Part shown: one piece after another, positions 1-8,121 of the stretch | Layout: every line of letters begins with the position of its first letter | Numbering within the stretch: position 1 is the stretch's first letter | Assembly: GCF_900099825.1 (NCBI RefSeq) | Contig: NZ_LT629693.1 | Location: 3,979,001 to 4,043,000 of the forward strand | Direction of reading: 5' to 3' | From: Bradyrhizobium ottawaense | GTDB lineage: Bacteria; Pseudomonadota; Alphaproteobacteria; Rhizobiales; Xanthobacteraceae | Length of the DNA stretch: 64,000 nucleotides | Notes under the pieces: model-generated | What the model was told of the DNA's origin: nothing | The model's database searches: none | What the model saw: the letters and a program-made list of their open reading frames with translations, nothing else | Position numbers and translations under genes: made by a program

Positions 1-256
1 TATCCAGCACCGGCGACAGCGCCCGCGAGATCGCCTCGCAATCCTCGATCTGCATCGTTCCGTCGGGCCGTTCGGCCATGATCTGGACCGTGCAGCCGGC
101 CTCGGCGGATATCTTGATCCGGACCAGCCGGTAGCCCAGCCCCTGCAAAACCGGCCCGGCAACCGCCGAAACCCGCGCGGCCACGCCCGGCTCGACGACG
201 AGACGGGGCTCGGCCAAGAGGTCAATATCCACGGAGCCAGTAGTTGGATCGGTCAT
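1..256 (-). CDS. rimP: Ribosome maturation factor RimP (5' part, runs off the window)
   Basis: RimP binds the free 30S subunit and is needed for its late maturation. The first 85 codons are present; the C-terminal part lies beyond the left edge. The reading frame from the ATG at 254-256 gives the typical RimP N-terminal domain: an acidic start, then [11 protein letters not shown], an alternating strand, and [16 protein letters not shown], which matches the family's conserved D-C-x3-S-R core. In alphaproteobacteria rimP heads the rimP-nusA-infB operon, so nusA is expected further left; that is inference. A terminator hairpin lies about 110 bases upstream in the same direction, suggesting control by transcription attenuation. 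Confidence 0.9.
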   Translation of the reverse strand, partial: MTDPTTGSVDIDLLAEPRLVVEPGVAARVSAVAGPVLQGLGYRLVRIKISAEAGCTVQIMAERPDGTMQIEDCEAISRALSPVLD

Positions 257-592
257 GTCGAGGGTCAAAAGCGTCTTGTTTACAAGGGTTTAAACCGGGC
301 TCAATCGCGCCCGGCCGGTTCCCTGAACTTGGCCTGTCGCCCGCTCGGGGCTGGGGATCGCTCAGGTAATAAAAAAGAGCGGGTCCGGAGGGGCCCACTC
401 TCGATACGCGATCGTATGAGAACGATAAGTTGCCGCGGATATAGCGGTTTTCACGCAATCCGGCAAGGCCTGCGCGGCATCGGCGGGCGATTTTGCGAGG
501 TTTCCCGCCGACCCCCAAAACCTAACCCTTCATTCACATACGATGCCTAGATTGCCCGAAAACCAGCCAATTCGGCCGGTTTGGATGGGTTG
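257..592. promoter_or_regulatory. Divergent intergenic region between rimP and the DUF2336 gene
   Basis: This 336-base gap must hold the promoters of two divergent genes. Besides the minus-strand terminator at 366-400 it contains a GC-rich stretch at about 465-520 whose minus-strand transcript can fold on itself (GGCGGG and CCCGCC segments), consistent with a structured leader. No convincing protein-coding frame is seen: the 98-codon minus-strand frame through it is rich in Arg, Pro and Gly and has no recognisable motif. Confidence 0.5.
366..400 (-). terminator. Intrinsic terminator in the rimP leader (attenuator candidate)
   Basis: On the minus strand a stem (GAG-mismatch-GGGCCC pairing with GGGTCC-mismatch-CTC, tetraloop of four bases; positions 377-400) is followed directly by a run of six T (371-376) and an AT-rich tail. 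This is a standard Rho-independent terminator pointing toward rimP, about 110 bases before its start codon. No gene ends upstream of it on this strand, so it should end a leader transcript or small RNA. A rimP leader attenuator has been described in alphaproteobacteria from comparative analysis of premature terminators; I recall this and did not check it. Confidence 0.65.
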
Positions 593-1675
593 ATGACCAC
601 CGCGGCAACGCTGATCCCGGAACTTGACGACATTGTCCGGCGCGGCGGCCCAAAACGCCGGGCTGACGCTGCGCGGCGGGTTAGCGAATTATTCCTGCAG
701 GGTGCCGCCAGTTTCCGCGCCGATCACGTCGATCTGTTCGATGGGGTGCTGACCAGCCTCGTTCCCCATGCCGAACTTGCCGCGCGCGCCAGCCTGGCCG
801 AGCGGCTGTCGTTGCTGGTCAACGCGCCGCGCGGACTGGTCGGCCAGCTCGCGCGTGAGGATGAAATTGCGATCGCCGGGCCGCTGTTGCGGCGATCTCC
901 CGTGATCGACGACCAGACGCTGATCGCGATTGCCCAGGCAAAAGGTCAGGACCATCTGCTGGCGATGACGGAACGGCGGGCGCTCTCGTCCGATCTCACC
1001 GACGTCATGGTTCGCCGCGGCGACCGCGACGTCGTCAGGGGCGCGGCCGGCAATGCCGGCGCGGCGTTCTCGTCGGACGGTTATTCGACATTGATCAAGC
1101 GTGCCGGCCAGGACGGCGTACTGACGCTCAAGGTCGGTCAGCGCGACGATCTCTCGGCCGAGCAGTTGAAGGATCTGCTGTCCGGATCGGTCGACGTGGT
1201 CCGCCGCCGTTTGTTCGAAGTGGTCAAGCCGGCCCGGCAAATGGCGATCAAGCGGGCGATGAACGAAATCTCCGGCGTCGTGGAGCGGGTCGACGGTAAC
1301 CGCAATTTCGAGCCGGCGCAGCGCACGATCCTTGCCTTGCATCGCGACGGCGCACTCGTCGAAAGTGCGCTGCTCAACTTTGCCAAGGCAAATAAATACG
1401 AGGAATCCATCGCCGCGCTGGCGGCGATGACCGGCGTGAAGATCGCCACCCTCGATCGCCTGATCGCCGGCGACCGCTACGATCCGATCCTGATCGCCGG
1501 CAAGGCGGTCGGTCTGGAATGGGCCACCGTGCGTGCCCTGATCCTGCTCCGGCTCGGCCCGAACCGGGTGGCGTCGCCGTCGGATATCGAAAGCGCGCGC
1601 GTCAATTTCGCGCGCCTGATGCCTTCGACCGCCGAGCGTGTGGTTGGCTTCTGGAAGACCCGCCCGCCGGCCTGA
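593..1675 (+). CDS. DUF2336 domain-containing protein
   Basis: A 360-residue, soluble, mostly helical protein of the DUF2336 family, which is largely confined to alphaproteobacteria and has no established biochemical activity. The sequence shows the family's HEAT-like helical repeats: segments such as RRADAARRVSELFL, HAELAARASLAERLSLL and SPVIDDQTLIAIAQAKG, then a C-terminal helical domain containing LIAGDRYDPILIAGKAVGLEW. No signal peptide or membrane segment is seen. The ATG at 593 is preferred to the in-frame TTG at 581 because GGATGGG lies just before it. It is monocistronic; a palindromic repeat starts ten bases after its stop. The function is unknown. Confidence 0.85.
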   Translation: MTTAATLIPELDDIVRRGGPKRRADAARRVSELFLQGAASFRADHVDLFDGVLTSLVPHAELAARASLAERLSLLVNAPRGLVGQLAREDEIAIAGPLLRRSPVIDDQTLIAIAQAKGQDHLLAMTERRALSSDLTDVMVRRGDRDVVRGAAGNAGAAFSSDGYSTLIKRAGQDGVLTLKVGQRDDLSAEQLKDLLSGSVDVVRRRLFEVVKPARQMAIKRAMNEISGVVERVDGNRNFEPAQRTILALHRDGALVESALLNFAKANKYEESIAALAAMTGVKIATLDRLIAGDRYDPILIAGKAVGLEWATVRALILLRLGPNRVASPSDIESARVNFARLMPSTAERVVGFWKTRPPA

Positions 1676-1685
1676 CGTATTTCTT

Positions 1686-1800
1686 CCGTCATTGCTGTGC
1701 GAAGCGACGCGATCCATGAGGCCTCAAGCAAAGTGTGGATTGCTTCGCGGAGCCTGTCATCGGGCGCGCATTCGCGCGACCCGTTGGCTCGCAATGACGG
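1686..1800. repeat. Palindromic repeat, family A, copy 1
   Basis: A 115-base element bounded by CCGTCATTGC and its exact inverse GCAATGACGG. Its right 68 bases match, with one substitution, the right arm of a second copy at 63365-63486 at the other end of the window. The left arm is more diverged, so the long inner stem seen in copy 2 is degenerate here. It lies between the DUF2336 stop codon and the next promoter. This is a dispersed, non-coding element of REP or MITE type. Confidence 0.85.
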
Positions 1801-1888
1801 CGTTCGCTAAAATATCTCCCAAACCAATAATCAGCACGTTATGGTCGGGTAAAGACGCGGGACAGCGTCAAGCCGGGGAGCGCGAAAA

Positions 1889-2734
1889 ATGCTGACGGAC
1901 GTCCAGGTTCAAGCCCATGCCGATCGGATCCGCGATGACGGCTTCACCGTCATCGAACAGGCGGCGAGCCGTGAACTGGTCGAAGGCTTGAAGCAGGCGC
2001 TGGAGCGCATCGAGCGCGAGCATCATCTTGGCCCGGCGAAAACCTCGTTCGAGGGCTTCAAGACCGTGCGCATCAATAATCTCCTCACCTATGACGATCT
2101 GTTCTGGGAAGTGCCGCTGCACGAGAACGTGCTGCCGGTGGTCGAGCGCGTGCTCGACAGGGAATGTTTGCTGTCCTCGTTCTGCTCGCTGGTGCTCGGC
2201 CCCGGCCAGGAAGCGCAGCCGATCCACGAAGACACGCAGTTGATCCCGCTGCCGCGTCCGCACATTCCGATCACCATCAATGCGATCTGGGCGCTGTCGG
2301 ATTTCAGGGACGACAATGGCGCGACGCGAATTCTGCCGGGCAGCCACAAACTCGCGTCCTCGCCGGAATACGGCAAGGAATATGACGCCGTCACCGCCAC
2401 CATGCCGGCCGGCAGCGTGATGCTGTTCGACAGCGCGCTCTGGCACGGCGGCGGCGCCAACACGTCCGATGCGCGGCGGTTTGCGTTCTCCTGCGCCTAT
2501 TGCTGGGGCTGGATGCGGCAGCAGGAAAACCTGCAGCTCGGTATTCCCCAGGACACCGCCAGGCGATTTCCGCGGCGGCTGCAGGAGCTCTGCGGTTACA
2601 GCGTCTACAAGGGACAGTTCGGTCACATCGACAACCACGATCCGATCGAACTGCTCGGCCGTGAGCGCGGCAAGCGCATGGTGTGGGAAGCCACCGACGC
2701 GAGAAAAGCGCGGATGGCGGAAGTGAAGGGCTGA
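1889..2734 (+). CDS. Phytanoyl-CoA dioxygenase (PhyH) family protein
   Basis: A 281-residue member of the PhyH family of Fe(II)/2-oxoglutarate-dependent oxygenases. The iron-binding triad is visible: His113 and Asp115 in QPIHEDTQ, and His186 in LWHGGG, followed by Arg196/Arg197 suited to binding 2-oxoglutarate. Flanking family features include GATRILPGSHK around 144-154 and PAGSVMLFDS before the distal His. The substrate cannot be read from the sequence; relatives hydroxylate small metabolites, ectoine or acyl-CoA. No ectoine or natural-product genes are nearby. It ends two bases from the convergent trmB stop. Confidence 0.85.
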   Translation: MLTDVQVQAHADRIRDDGFTVIEQAASRELVEGLKQALERIEREHHLGPAKTSFEGFKTVRINNLLTYDDLFWEVPLHENVLPVVERVLDRECLLSSFCSLVLGPGQEAQPIHEDTQLIPLPRPHIPITINAIWALSDFRDDNGATRILPGSHKLASSPEYGKEYDAVTATMPAGSVMLFDSALWHGGGANTSDARRFAFSCAYCWGWMRQQENLQLGIPQDTARRFPRRLQELCGYSVYKGQFGHIDNHDPIELLGRERGKRMVWEATDARKARMAEVKG

Positions 2735-2736
2735 AG

Positions 2737-3483
2737 CTACCCCGCCCTGCGAAAGCGTAAATACGCCGCCACGCGGCCCTCGCGTTCGGCCTTGCGGCCG
2801 TAGCGGGTCATGGTGTAGCCGTCCCACGGCTGACGCCAGTCGATCGCGCGCTCCGCGGTCCAGAGAAAATCCGGCGAGCGCAGCAGATGCGCCAGCGTCC
2901 ACGCGCAGTAATCGTCGATGTCGCTGACGAAACGAAACTCGCCGCCGGGCTTGATGATGCGTGCCATCGCGGCGACCGTTGCGTCCTGCACGAAGCGGCG
3001 CTTCCAGTGCCGCCGCTTCGGCCAGGGATCGGGATGGATCAGGTCGATCCGCGCCATCGATTGCGGCGGCGCCCAGGCCAGCAATTCCGCGGCGTCGCCG
3101 GCATAGAGGCGGATGTTGCCGATGTTGAGGGCTTCGATCTGCGTCAGGATCTTCGCCATGCCGTTCACATACGGCTCGCAGCCGATGAACCCGACCTGCG
3201 GAAAGGCCTGCGCTTCGGCGATCAGATGTTCGCCCCCGCCGAATCCGATTTCGAGCCTGACATGGTCGATCTCGCCCTCGAACAGTTCGGCGAGATTGGA
3301 CGGCGCAGCGCCGCCGCCGATATCGAGCGCCAGATGCGGCAGCAGGTTGCCGATCAGGTCGGCCTGGTGATTGCGCAGCTTGTGACCCTTGCGCCGGCCG
3401 AAGAACGACCCGCGCGCATGCGCCGACGCGCCGTCGTCCGGCGGCGTGTCCTGATCGTCGGGCTCGCTGACGGGGGCGATCAT
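2737..3483 (-). CDS. trmB: tRNA (guanosine(46)-N7)-methyltransferase TrmB
   Basis: Makes 7-methylguanosine at position 46 of the tRNA variable loop using S-adenosylmethionine. The 248 residues carry the TrmB core: the SAM-binding strand LEIGFGGGEHL, then GCEPYVNG, the hallmark LIHPDPWPKRRHWKRRFV and a C-terminal GYTMTRYGRKAE. As in other alphaproteobacterial versions, an acidic N-terminal extension precedes the fold. Its ATG overlaps the stop of the upstream M20 peptidase gene by four bases, implying translational coupling. In many rhizobia trmB follows metK; here the peptidase occupies that place. Confidence 0.95.
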   Translation of the reverse strand: MIAPVSEPDDQDTPPDDGASAHARGSFFGRRKGHKLRNHQADLIGNLLPHLALDIGGGAAPSNLAELFEGEIDHVRLEIGFGGGEHLIAEAQAFPQVGFIGCEPYVNGMAKILTQIEALNIGNIRLYAGDAAELLAWAPPQSMARIDLIHPDPWPKRRHWKRRFVQDATVAAMARIIKPGGEFRFVSDIDDYCAWTLAHLLRSPDFLWTAERAIDWRQPWDGYTMTRYGRKAEREGRVAAYLRFRRAG

Positions 3484-4607
3484 CGCAGCGTCTGGTACAG
3501 CCGGTGCAACAGCCGTGCCCGCGGCTCGATCGACGAGATGTACATCTGCTCGTAATGGGTATGCGCGCCCTGGCCGTCGACGCCCAGACCGTCGAGGGTC
3601 GCGGTATGCGGCGCGGTGAAATTGCCGTCAGAGCCCCCGCCGGTCGCGGTGTCCACCAGCTCGAAGCCGATTTCGGCCGCCAGGGTTTTGGCGTGCTCGT
3701 AAAGTGCGGCGCCGGCGTTGCCTTTTTCATAGGGCGGGCGATTGAGCTCGCCGACCACCTTGACGCTGACGCCTTCGGTGCGTGATTTCAGATTGAGGAT
3801 CCTTGGAACGAGTTCGTCGGAATCGGCGGTCGTCGGCACCCGCATGTCGACCTCCGCATAGGCCTCTTCCGCAATCACGTTCGGCTTGGTGCCGCCGCGG
3901 ACGACGCCGACATTGACTGACACGCCACGCTTGAGGTCGTTCATCGCTTCCAGCGTCTGGATGATGTTGCCGAGTTCGCGGATCGCGCTGCGGCCGTCCT
4001 CGGGCCGGGTGCCGGCATGCGAAGGCACGCCCTTGATATAGATCTCGAAGCGCGCGACGCCCTTGCGTCCGGTGACGATCTTGCCGCCGTCGCGCGCCGG
4101 TTCGGTGACGAGCACGTATTTTGCCTTGCGGCCCTCTTGTTCGATCAACGCCCGCGATGTCGGGCTGCCGATCTCTTCATCGGACACGTAAAGCTGGGTC
4201 ACGCCGAGCGGCGAGCGCGCAGGATCCGCGCAGACTTGGCGAAACGCGTGATAGGCGAGATAGGCTCCGCCCTTCATGTCGTAGATGCCGGGGCCGAAGG
4301 CGCTGTCGCCCTCGATCCTGAACGGCAGCCGCTCGATGAAGCCCATCGGATGCACCGTGTCGAGATGGCTCAGCACCAGGATTCCCGGTGCGTCCTGTCC
4401 CCATGACGAACGCGCGATGAGATGGTCGCCGCATCCGGAGCGGCCCGCGATCCGTTCGACGGTCGCGGGCAGGTCGCGATAGCCGCCGGCGACGAGGTCG
4501 GCGAGCTTGTTGACCTGTGCGGGCGCTTCGGTCGGGGTCTCGATCTCGACCCAGCGGCGGATGCCGTCGAGGATCGCTTTGGAGTCGAAGGGATTGATGT
4601 CTGTCAT
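3480..4607 (-). CDS. M20 family metallopeptidase (carboxypeptidase G2-like)
   Basis: A 375-residue zinc aminoacyl/peptidyl hydrolase of the M20 clan, closest in pattern to glutamate carboxypeptidase (CPG2-type) proteins. Metal-site motifs are intact: His81 and Asp83 in LSHLDTVH, Asp110 in GPGIYDMKGG, the catalytic Glu144-Glu145 in VSDEEIG, and a late His in GAHTHYEQMY. The dimerisation domain contains the typical SHAGTRPEDGRSAI. No signal peptide is seen, so it is probably cytoplasmic. It overlaps trmB and follows the phrR-like regulator by about 90 bases. The substrate is unknown. Confidence 0.9.
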   Translation of the reverse strand: MTDINPFDSKAILDGIRRWVEIETPTEAPAQVNKLADLVAGGYRDLPATVERIAGRSGCGDHLIARSSWGQDAPGILVLSHLDTVHPMGFIERLPFRIEGDSAFGPGIYDMKGGAYLAYHAFRQVCADPARSPLGVTQLYVSDEEIGSPTSRALIEQEGRKAKYVLVTEPARDGGKIVTGRKGVARFEIYIKGVPSHAGTRPEDGRSAIRELGNIIQTLEAMNDLKRGVSVNVGVVRGGTKPNVIAEEAYAEVDMRVPTTADSDELVPRILNLKSRTEGVSVKVVGELNRPPYEKGNAGAALYEHAKTLAAEIGFELVDTATGGGSDGNFTAPHTATLDGLGVDGQGAHTHYEQMYISSIEPRARLLHRLYQTLR

Positions 4608-4623
4608 CGGCGCATCGTGATTG

Positions 4624-4641
4624 TCGGGCGAATTCGCCCGA
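4624..4641. repeat. 18-base perfect palindrome
   Basis: A perfect palindrome centred on GAATTC (TCGGGCGAATTCGCCCGA) in the short gap between the phrR-like gene and the M20 peptidase gene. No T-run follows on either strand, so it is not a normal terminator. It could be an operator or a transcript-stabilising hairpin. Confidence 0.6.
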
Positions 4642-4699
4642 TGTCATGCGCTCACGCCGGTGGGTGCGTCAATCGTTCCGTGCGAACGGCAGTTCGCAT

Positions 4700-5116
4700 T
4701 CAGCGCTGGTCGGGGCCTTCGCGCGTTGCGATCTGTTCGACCAGATCGACGATGGAGCGGCGCATCTTGGCGTCGGTGATGCGCGTGAAGGCACGCGTCA
4801 GCGCCAAACCTTCGGAAGTAGCGAGAAAATCGGAAACATAGGCCGGCGAGGAGCCCTCGCTGAAGCCGTCGGTATTGGCCGTGCCGCTCGGTCCGCCGTC
4901 GAACAGAAACGATACCGGGACCTGCAGGATTTCGGAAATCTGCTGCAGGCGGCTGGCGCCGACGCGGTTGGTGCCCTTTTCGTATTTCTGGACCTGCTGG
5001 AAGGTGAGTCCCAAAGCCTCGCCCAGTTTTTCCTGACTCATGCCCAGCATGATGCGACGCATGCGGACACGGCTGCCGACATATTTGTCAACAGGATTGG
5101 GCGCTTTGGTGGACAT
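4700..5116 (-). CDS. XRE-family transcriptional regulator (PhrR-like)
   Basis: A 138-residue DNA-binding protein with a single N-terminal Cro/CI-type helix-turn-helix (about residues 14-68: RVRMRRIMLGMSQEKLGEAL, then LTFQQVQKYEKGTNRV) and a C-terminal helical tail ending DLVEQIATREG. This is the widespread alphaproteobacterial type. In Sinorhizobium the low-pH-induced gene phrR lies next to actA, the lnt homologue; the same adjacency here supports calling this PhrR-like, but orthology and acid response are inference. The upstream gap (5117-5367) contains an inverted repeat at 5315-5338 and a repeated TGCAAA at 5352-5364, possible control sites. Confidence 0.88.
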   Translation of the reverse strand: MSTKAPNPVDKYVGSRVRMRRIMLGMSQEKLGEALGLTFQQVQKYEKGTNRVGASRLQQISEILQVPVSFLFDGGPSGTANTDGFSEGSSPAYVSDFLATSEGLALTRAFTRITDAKMRRSIVDLVEQIATREGPDQR

Positions 5117-5367
5117 CTCAACGCTCCTCGGGATTGCGCGCCGGGGGTGAGGCAGGACTGTCGTGCCTCAGGCGCCGGTACCGTCAAATCCTGCTCGGAG
5201 GATCGGGTGGAAATGCAGACAAGATGAGCATTGAGCTGACTGGTTATTGCTTTTGGTTGCGGAACCCAGAATGCGAAGGGCGTGGCCGCTCTGTCAACTG
5301 GTGGAATCGCGCATGCCGGTTCGTTGCGGCAAACCGGCAACAGTAAACAATCTGCAAAATGCAAATT

Positions 5368-6978
5368 TCAGGCGGTTCGCCTGGCAAGGCGGCGGCGGAT
5401 GACCAACAGCAGCGCAAGTGCTGCGATTACAACGACTGGAATGTCTCTAAGTTGAGCATAAACCGTCGGCGGCAACGCGGCTGGAAGGTTGGCATCGAGG
5501 ACACCTTCGATACCCAAACCGAGACGTGCGACGATTCGCCCCGAGGGATCGATGACGGCGGAGATGCCGGTGTTCGCTGCTCGAACCAGCGGCAGCCCTT
5601 CTTCGATGGCGCGCAGGCGTGCCTGCTGCAGATGCTGATAGGGTCCGGTCGAAATTCCGAACCAGCCGTCATTGGTCAGGTTGACGATCCAGCCGGGACG
5701 GTCGTCGCGTGTCGCAACGCTGCCGGGAAACGCCACTTCGTAGCAAATCAGCGGCAGCGCGCGCGGCGCGTTCGGTATCTCCATCACGCGGCGGCGCGTG
5801 CCCGGAATGAATCCGCCCTGCACCTTGGTGAGCTGCACGAAGCCGAGTTTTTCCATCCAGTCCTGGAACGGCAGGTATTCGCCGAACGGCACCAGATGCA
5901 GCTTGTCGTAGACCGACAGCACGCTGCCGTCATGGTCGATCACATATATCGAATTATAGGCCCGCGTGATTCGGGCGCCGGGCGGTCCCTCCGGCGCCCG
6001 CACCGAGCCCGTGATCAGCACGGTGCCCTTGGGCAGGAGTTCGGCGATCTGCGCCATCGCATCCGCCTCGCGCGTCAGGAAAAACGGGAAGGCGGACTCG
6101 GGCCAGATCAGGATATTCGCGTCGCGTACACCGGTCGACTGCGGCCCGGACGCGCGGTCGGACAGCGTCAGATATTTCTGCATCACGTCCGCTTTGGCGG
6201 AATAGTTGAACTTGGCGTCCTGCTGCAGGTTGGGCTGCATGATGCGCAGCTTGACCTTGGTGAGCACGGTCGGCTGCAGCGACAGCCGGACGGCGCCGTA
6301 GATGCCCATGGCGGCGAGCAGCAGCAGCGCCAACACCGGCGCGATCCATGGCTTGCGGCCGCGCGAACGGCCGTCGATCAGCACTGCCGGGCTCGCGAAG
6401 ATCGCCACGCTGAGGAACGTCATGCCCCACAGCCCGATCAGCGACGCGGTCTGCGCCAACGCCAGCGGCTCCGACAGCGCGTAGCCGAACGCGTTCCACG
6501 GAAATCCGCTCAGCAGATGGCCGCGCAGCCACTCGCTGATCGTCAGGCCGATCGCGAGCGCCAGCAGCCGTGATGCGTCCCGGGTCCACAGCAGCCGCGC
6601 CAGCGCGAAACCCAGAGCGGTGAACAGCGCCAGATAGGCCGGCAGGCCGAGTGCCGCGAACGGGATCAGCCAGGCGAAGGTCGAAGCGTCGACCAGGAAG
6701 GCGTTGCCGATCCAGTACAGGCCGGGCACGAAATAGCCGAGCCCGAACCAGAAGCCGGACATCGCCGCCGCCGGCACGCCGCGCCATTTTCCGGCCGCGG
6801 CGCCGTCGATCAGCCAGACCGCGATCGGAAAGCTCACGAACAGCACCGGCCATGCATTGAACGGCGCCATCGCCAGCGCCGACAGCGCGCCGGCGAACAG
6901 CGCGAGGCCCGCGCGTTTCCATCCCCAGGCCAGGATGATCGCAAGGACGGCGACGCGGAGTCTGCTGGTTGAGATCAC
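5368..6978 (-). CDS. lnt: Apolipoprotein N-acyltransferase
   Basis: Adds the third acyl chain to the N-terminal Cys of lipoproteins in the inner membrane. The 536 residues contain several N-terminal membrane segments, then a periplasmic nitrilase-like domain from about residue 225 with the catalytic triad visible as Glu in IWPESAFPF, Lys in YDKLHLVPFGEYLPF and Cys in LICYEVAFP. The C-terminal membrane helix and basic RRRLARRTA end are typical. The start is GTG at 6978, overlapping the corC stop as GTGA. In rhizobia this gene was first named actA for its role in acid tolerance; it is followed by the phrR-like gene here as there. Confidence 0.96.
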   Translation of the reverse strand: MISTSRLRVAVLAIILAWGWKRAGLALFAGALSALAMAPFNAWPVLFVSFPIAVWLIDGAAAGKWRGVPAAAMSGFWFGLGYFVPGLYWIGNAFLVDASTFAWLIPFAALGLPAYLALFTALGFALARLLWTRDASRLLALAIGLTISEWLRGHLLSGFPWNAFGYALSEPLALAQTASLIGLWGMTFLSVAIFASPAVLIDGRSRGRKPWIAPVLALLLLAAMGIYGAVRLSLQPTVLTKVKLRIMQPNLQQDAKFNYSAKADVMQKYLTLSDRASGPQSTGVRDANILIWPESAFPFFLTREADAMAQIAELLPKGTVLITGSVRAPEGPPGARITRAYNSIYVIDHDGSVLSVYDKLHLVPFGEYLPFQDWMEKLGFVQLTKVQGGFIPGTRRRVMEIPNAPRALPLICYEVAFPGSVATRDDRPGWIVNLTNDGWFGISTGPYQHLQQARLRAIEEGLPLVRAANTGISAVIDPSGRIVARLGLGIEGVLDANLPAALPPTVYAQLRDIPVVVIAALALLLVIRRRLARRTA

Positions 6979-8120
6979 TGCGAGCCGGCTCCATCGCCCG
7001 GTGCCGGCGGCGCATTGTCGTTTGCCTGCGGCGCGTTGTCATGCGCCTGCGGCGTATTGGCGTCGGGCGCCGGCTCGCGGCGGCGGCTTTCGCGCTGAGT
7101 GCGGGCGGCGGGACGCTCCTTGCGGACGGCGATGCGCAGCCGCTTGACCCGTCGCGGATCGGCGTCGAGCACCTCGATCTCGAAATTGCCCGGGCCCGAG
7201 ATTACCTCGCCGCGCACGGGCAGGCGGCCGACCTGCGACACCAGATAGCCGCCGAGCGTTGCGACTTCGTCGCTGGCCTCGCCGGTGATGAAATCCTCGC
7301 CGATCACCTTGCGGGCGTCCTCGAGGCTGGCGCGGGCATCGGCGAGGAAAGAACCTTCCGCCTGCTTCACGATCGCGGGCGGCTCGTCGCTGTCGTGTTC
7401 GTCGTCGATCTCACCGACGATCTGTTCGACGATGTCTTCGATCGACACCAATCCGTCGGTGCCGCCATATTCGTCGACCACCAAAGCGAGATGGATGCGC
7501 GAGGCCTGCATCTGCGCCAGGAGGTCGATCGCCCGCATCGACGGCGGCACGTAGAGCAGCTTGCGAATGATGTTGGCCTCGGCCAGCGGCTGCGCGAGGT
7601 CGACCGCGCGCAGATCGAGGCCGGCCGGATACGGCTTCTTTCGCTTGGCCTTGCCGACCACACCGACGCGCGCTTTCACGGTCATGAACGCCAGGAGATC
7701 GCGGATGTGAACGATGCCTTCGGGATCGTCGAGGGTTTCGTTGTAGACCACGAGGCGCGAATGCGCCGCGCTCTCGAACAGGCTCATCAATTCGCCGAGC
7801 GGGATGTCGCGCTTGACCGCGACGATGTCGGCGCGATGGATCATCACGTCGGCGATCCGCCGCTCGTGCAGGCCGAGGATATTGCGCAGCATGGTGCGCT
7901 CGATGGCGGAAAAGCCGACATCGTCAGGCGTCGAGGTATCGAGCACGACCTGCAGGTCGTCGCGGACCGATCCCGGCTTCCAGCCGAACAGCGTGCGGAT
8001 CGCGCGCAGCAGCCAGTTGTCCGCGGCCGGCCGCAGCACTTCGCCTTCCTGCACCACGGCGGGCAGATTGCGCGAGTGGCGCGCATTGTCGTGCGAAGGG
8101 TCGGGGTCCGGATCCGGCAT
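6975..8120 (-). CDS. corC: CorC/HlyC-family CBS-domain protein
   Basis: A 381-residue cytosolic CorC-type protein. It has paired CBS domains (about 100-230, with MIHRADIVAVKRDIPLGELM and LLAQMQASRIHLALVVDEYGG) followed by the CorC/HlyC transporter-associated domain (about 245-325). It lacks the N-terminal DUF21 membrane region of full-length hemolysin-like exporters. The C-terminus is a long disordered tail rich in Arg, Asn, Ala and Pro. Family members are implicated in divalent cation (Mg/Co) efflux. It sits between ybeY and lnt in the order conserved across Gram-negative bacteria, with overlap into lnt. Confidence 0.93.
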   Translation of the reverse strand: MPDPDPDPSHDNARHSRNLPAVVQEGEVLRPAADNWLLRAIRTLFGWKPGSVRDDLQVVLDTSTPDDVGFSAIERTMLRNILGLHERRIADVMIHRADIVAVKRDIPLGELMSLFESAAHSRLVVYNETLDDPEGIVHIRDLLAFMTVKARVGVVGKAKRKKPYPAGLDLRAVDLAQPLAEANIIRKLLYVPPSMRAIDLLAQMQASRIHLALVVDEYGGTDGLVSIEDIVEQIVGEIDDEHDSDEPPAIVKQAEGSFLADARASLEDARKVIGEDFITGEASDEVATLGGYLVSQVGRLPVRGEVISGPGNFEIEVLDADPRRVKRLRIAVRKERPAARTQRESRRREPAPDANTPQAHDNAPQANDNAPPAPGDGAGSQ

Positions 8121-8121
8121 G

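Noticed and set aside
222..518. 98-codon minus-strand frame over the rimP start and leader
   Set aside because: It crosses a terminator hairpin and overlaps rimP in another frame; the sequence has no protein character.
1868..3730. Minus-strand frame of 620 codons
   Set aside because: It runs antisense to the PhyH gene and out of frame through trmB. The sequence is Arg- and Ala-rich without family motifs, while both real genes have intact catalytic motifs.
5359..6573. Plus-strand frame of 404 codons
   Set aside because: It is the antisense shadow of lnt; composition is Arg/Gln/His-rich and typical of high-GC opposite-strand frames.
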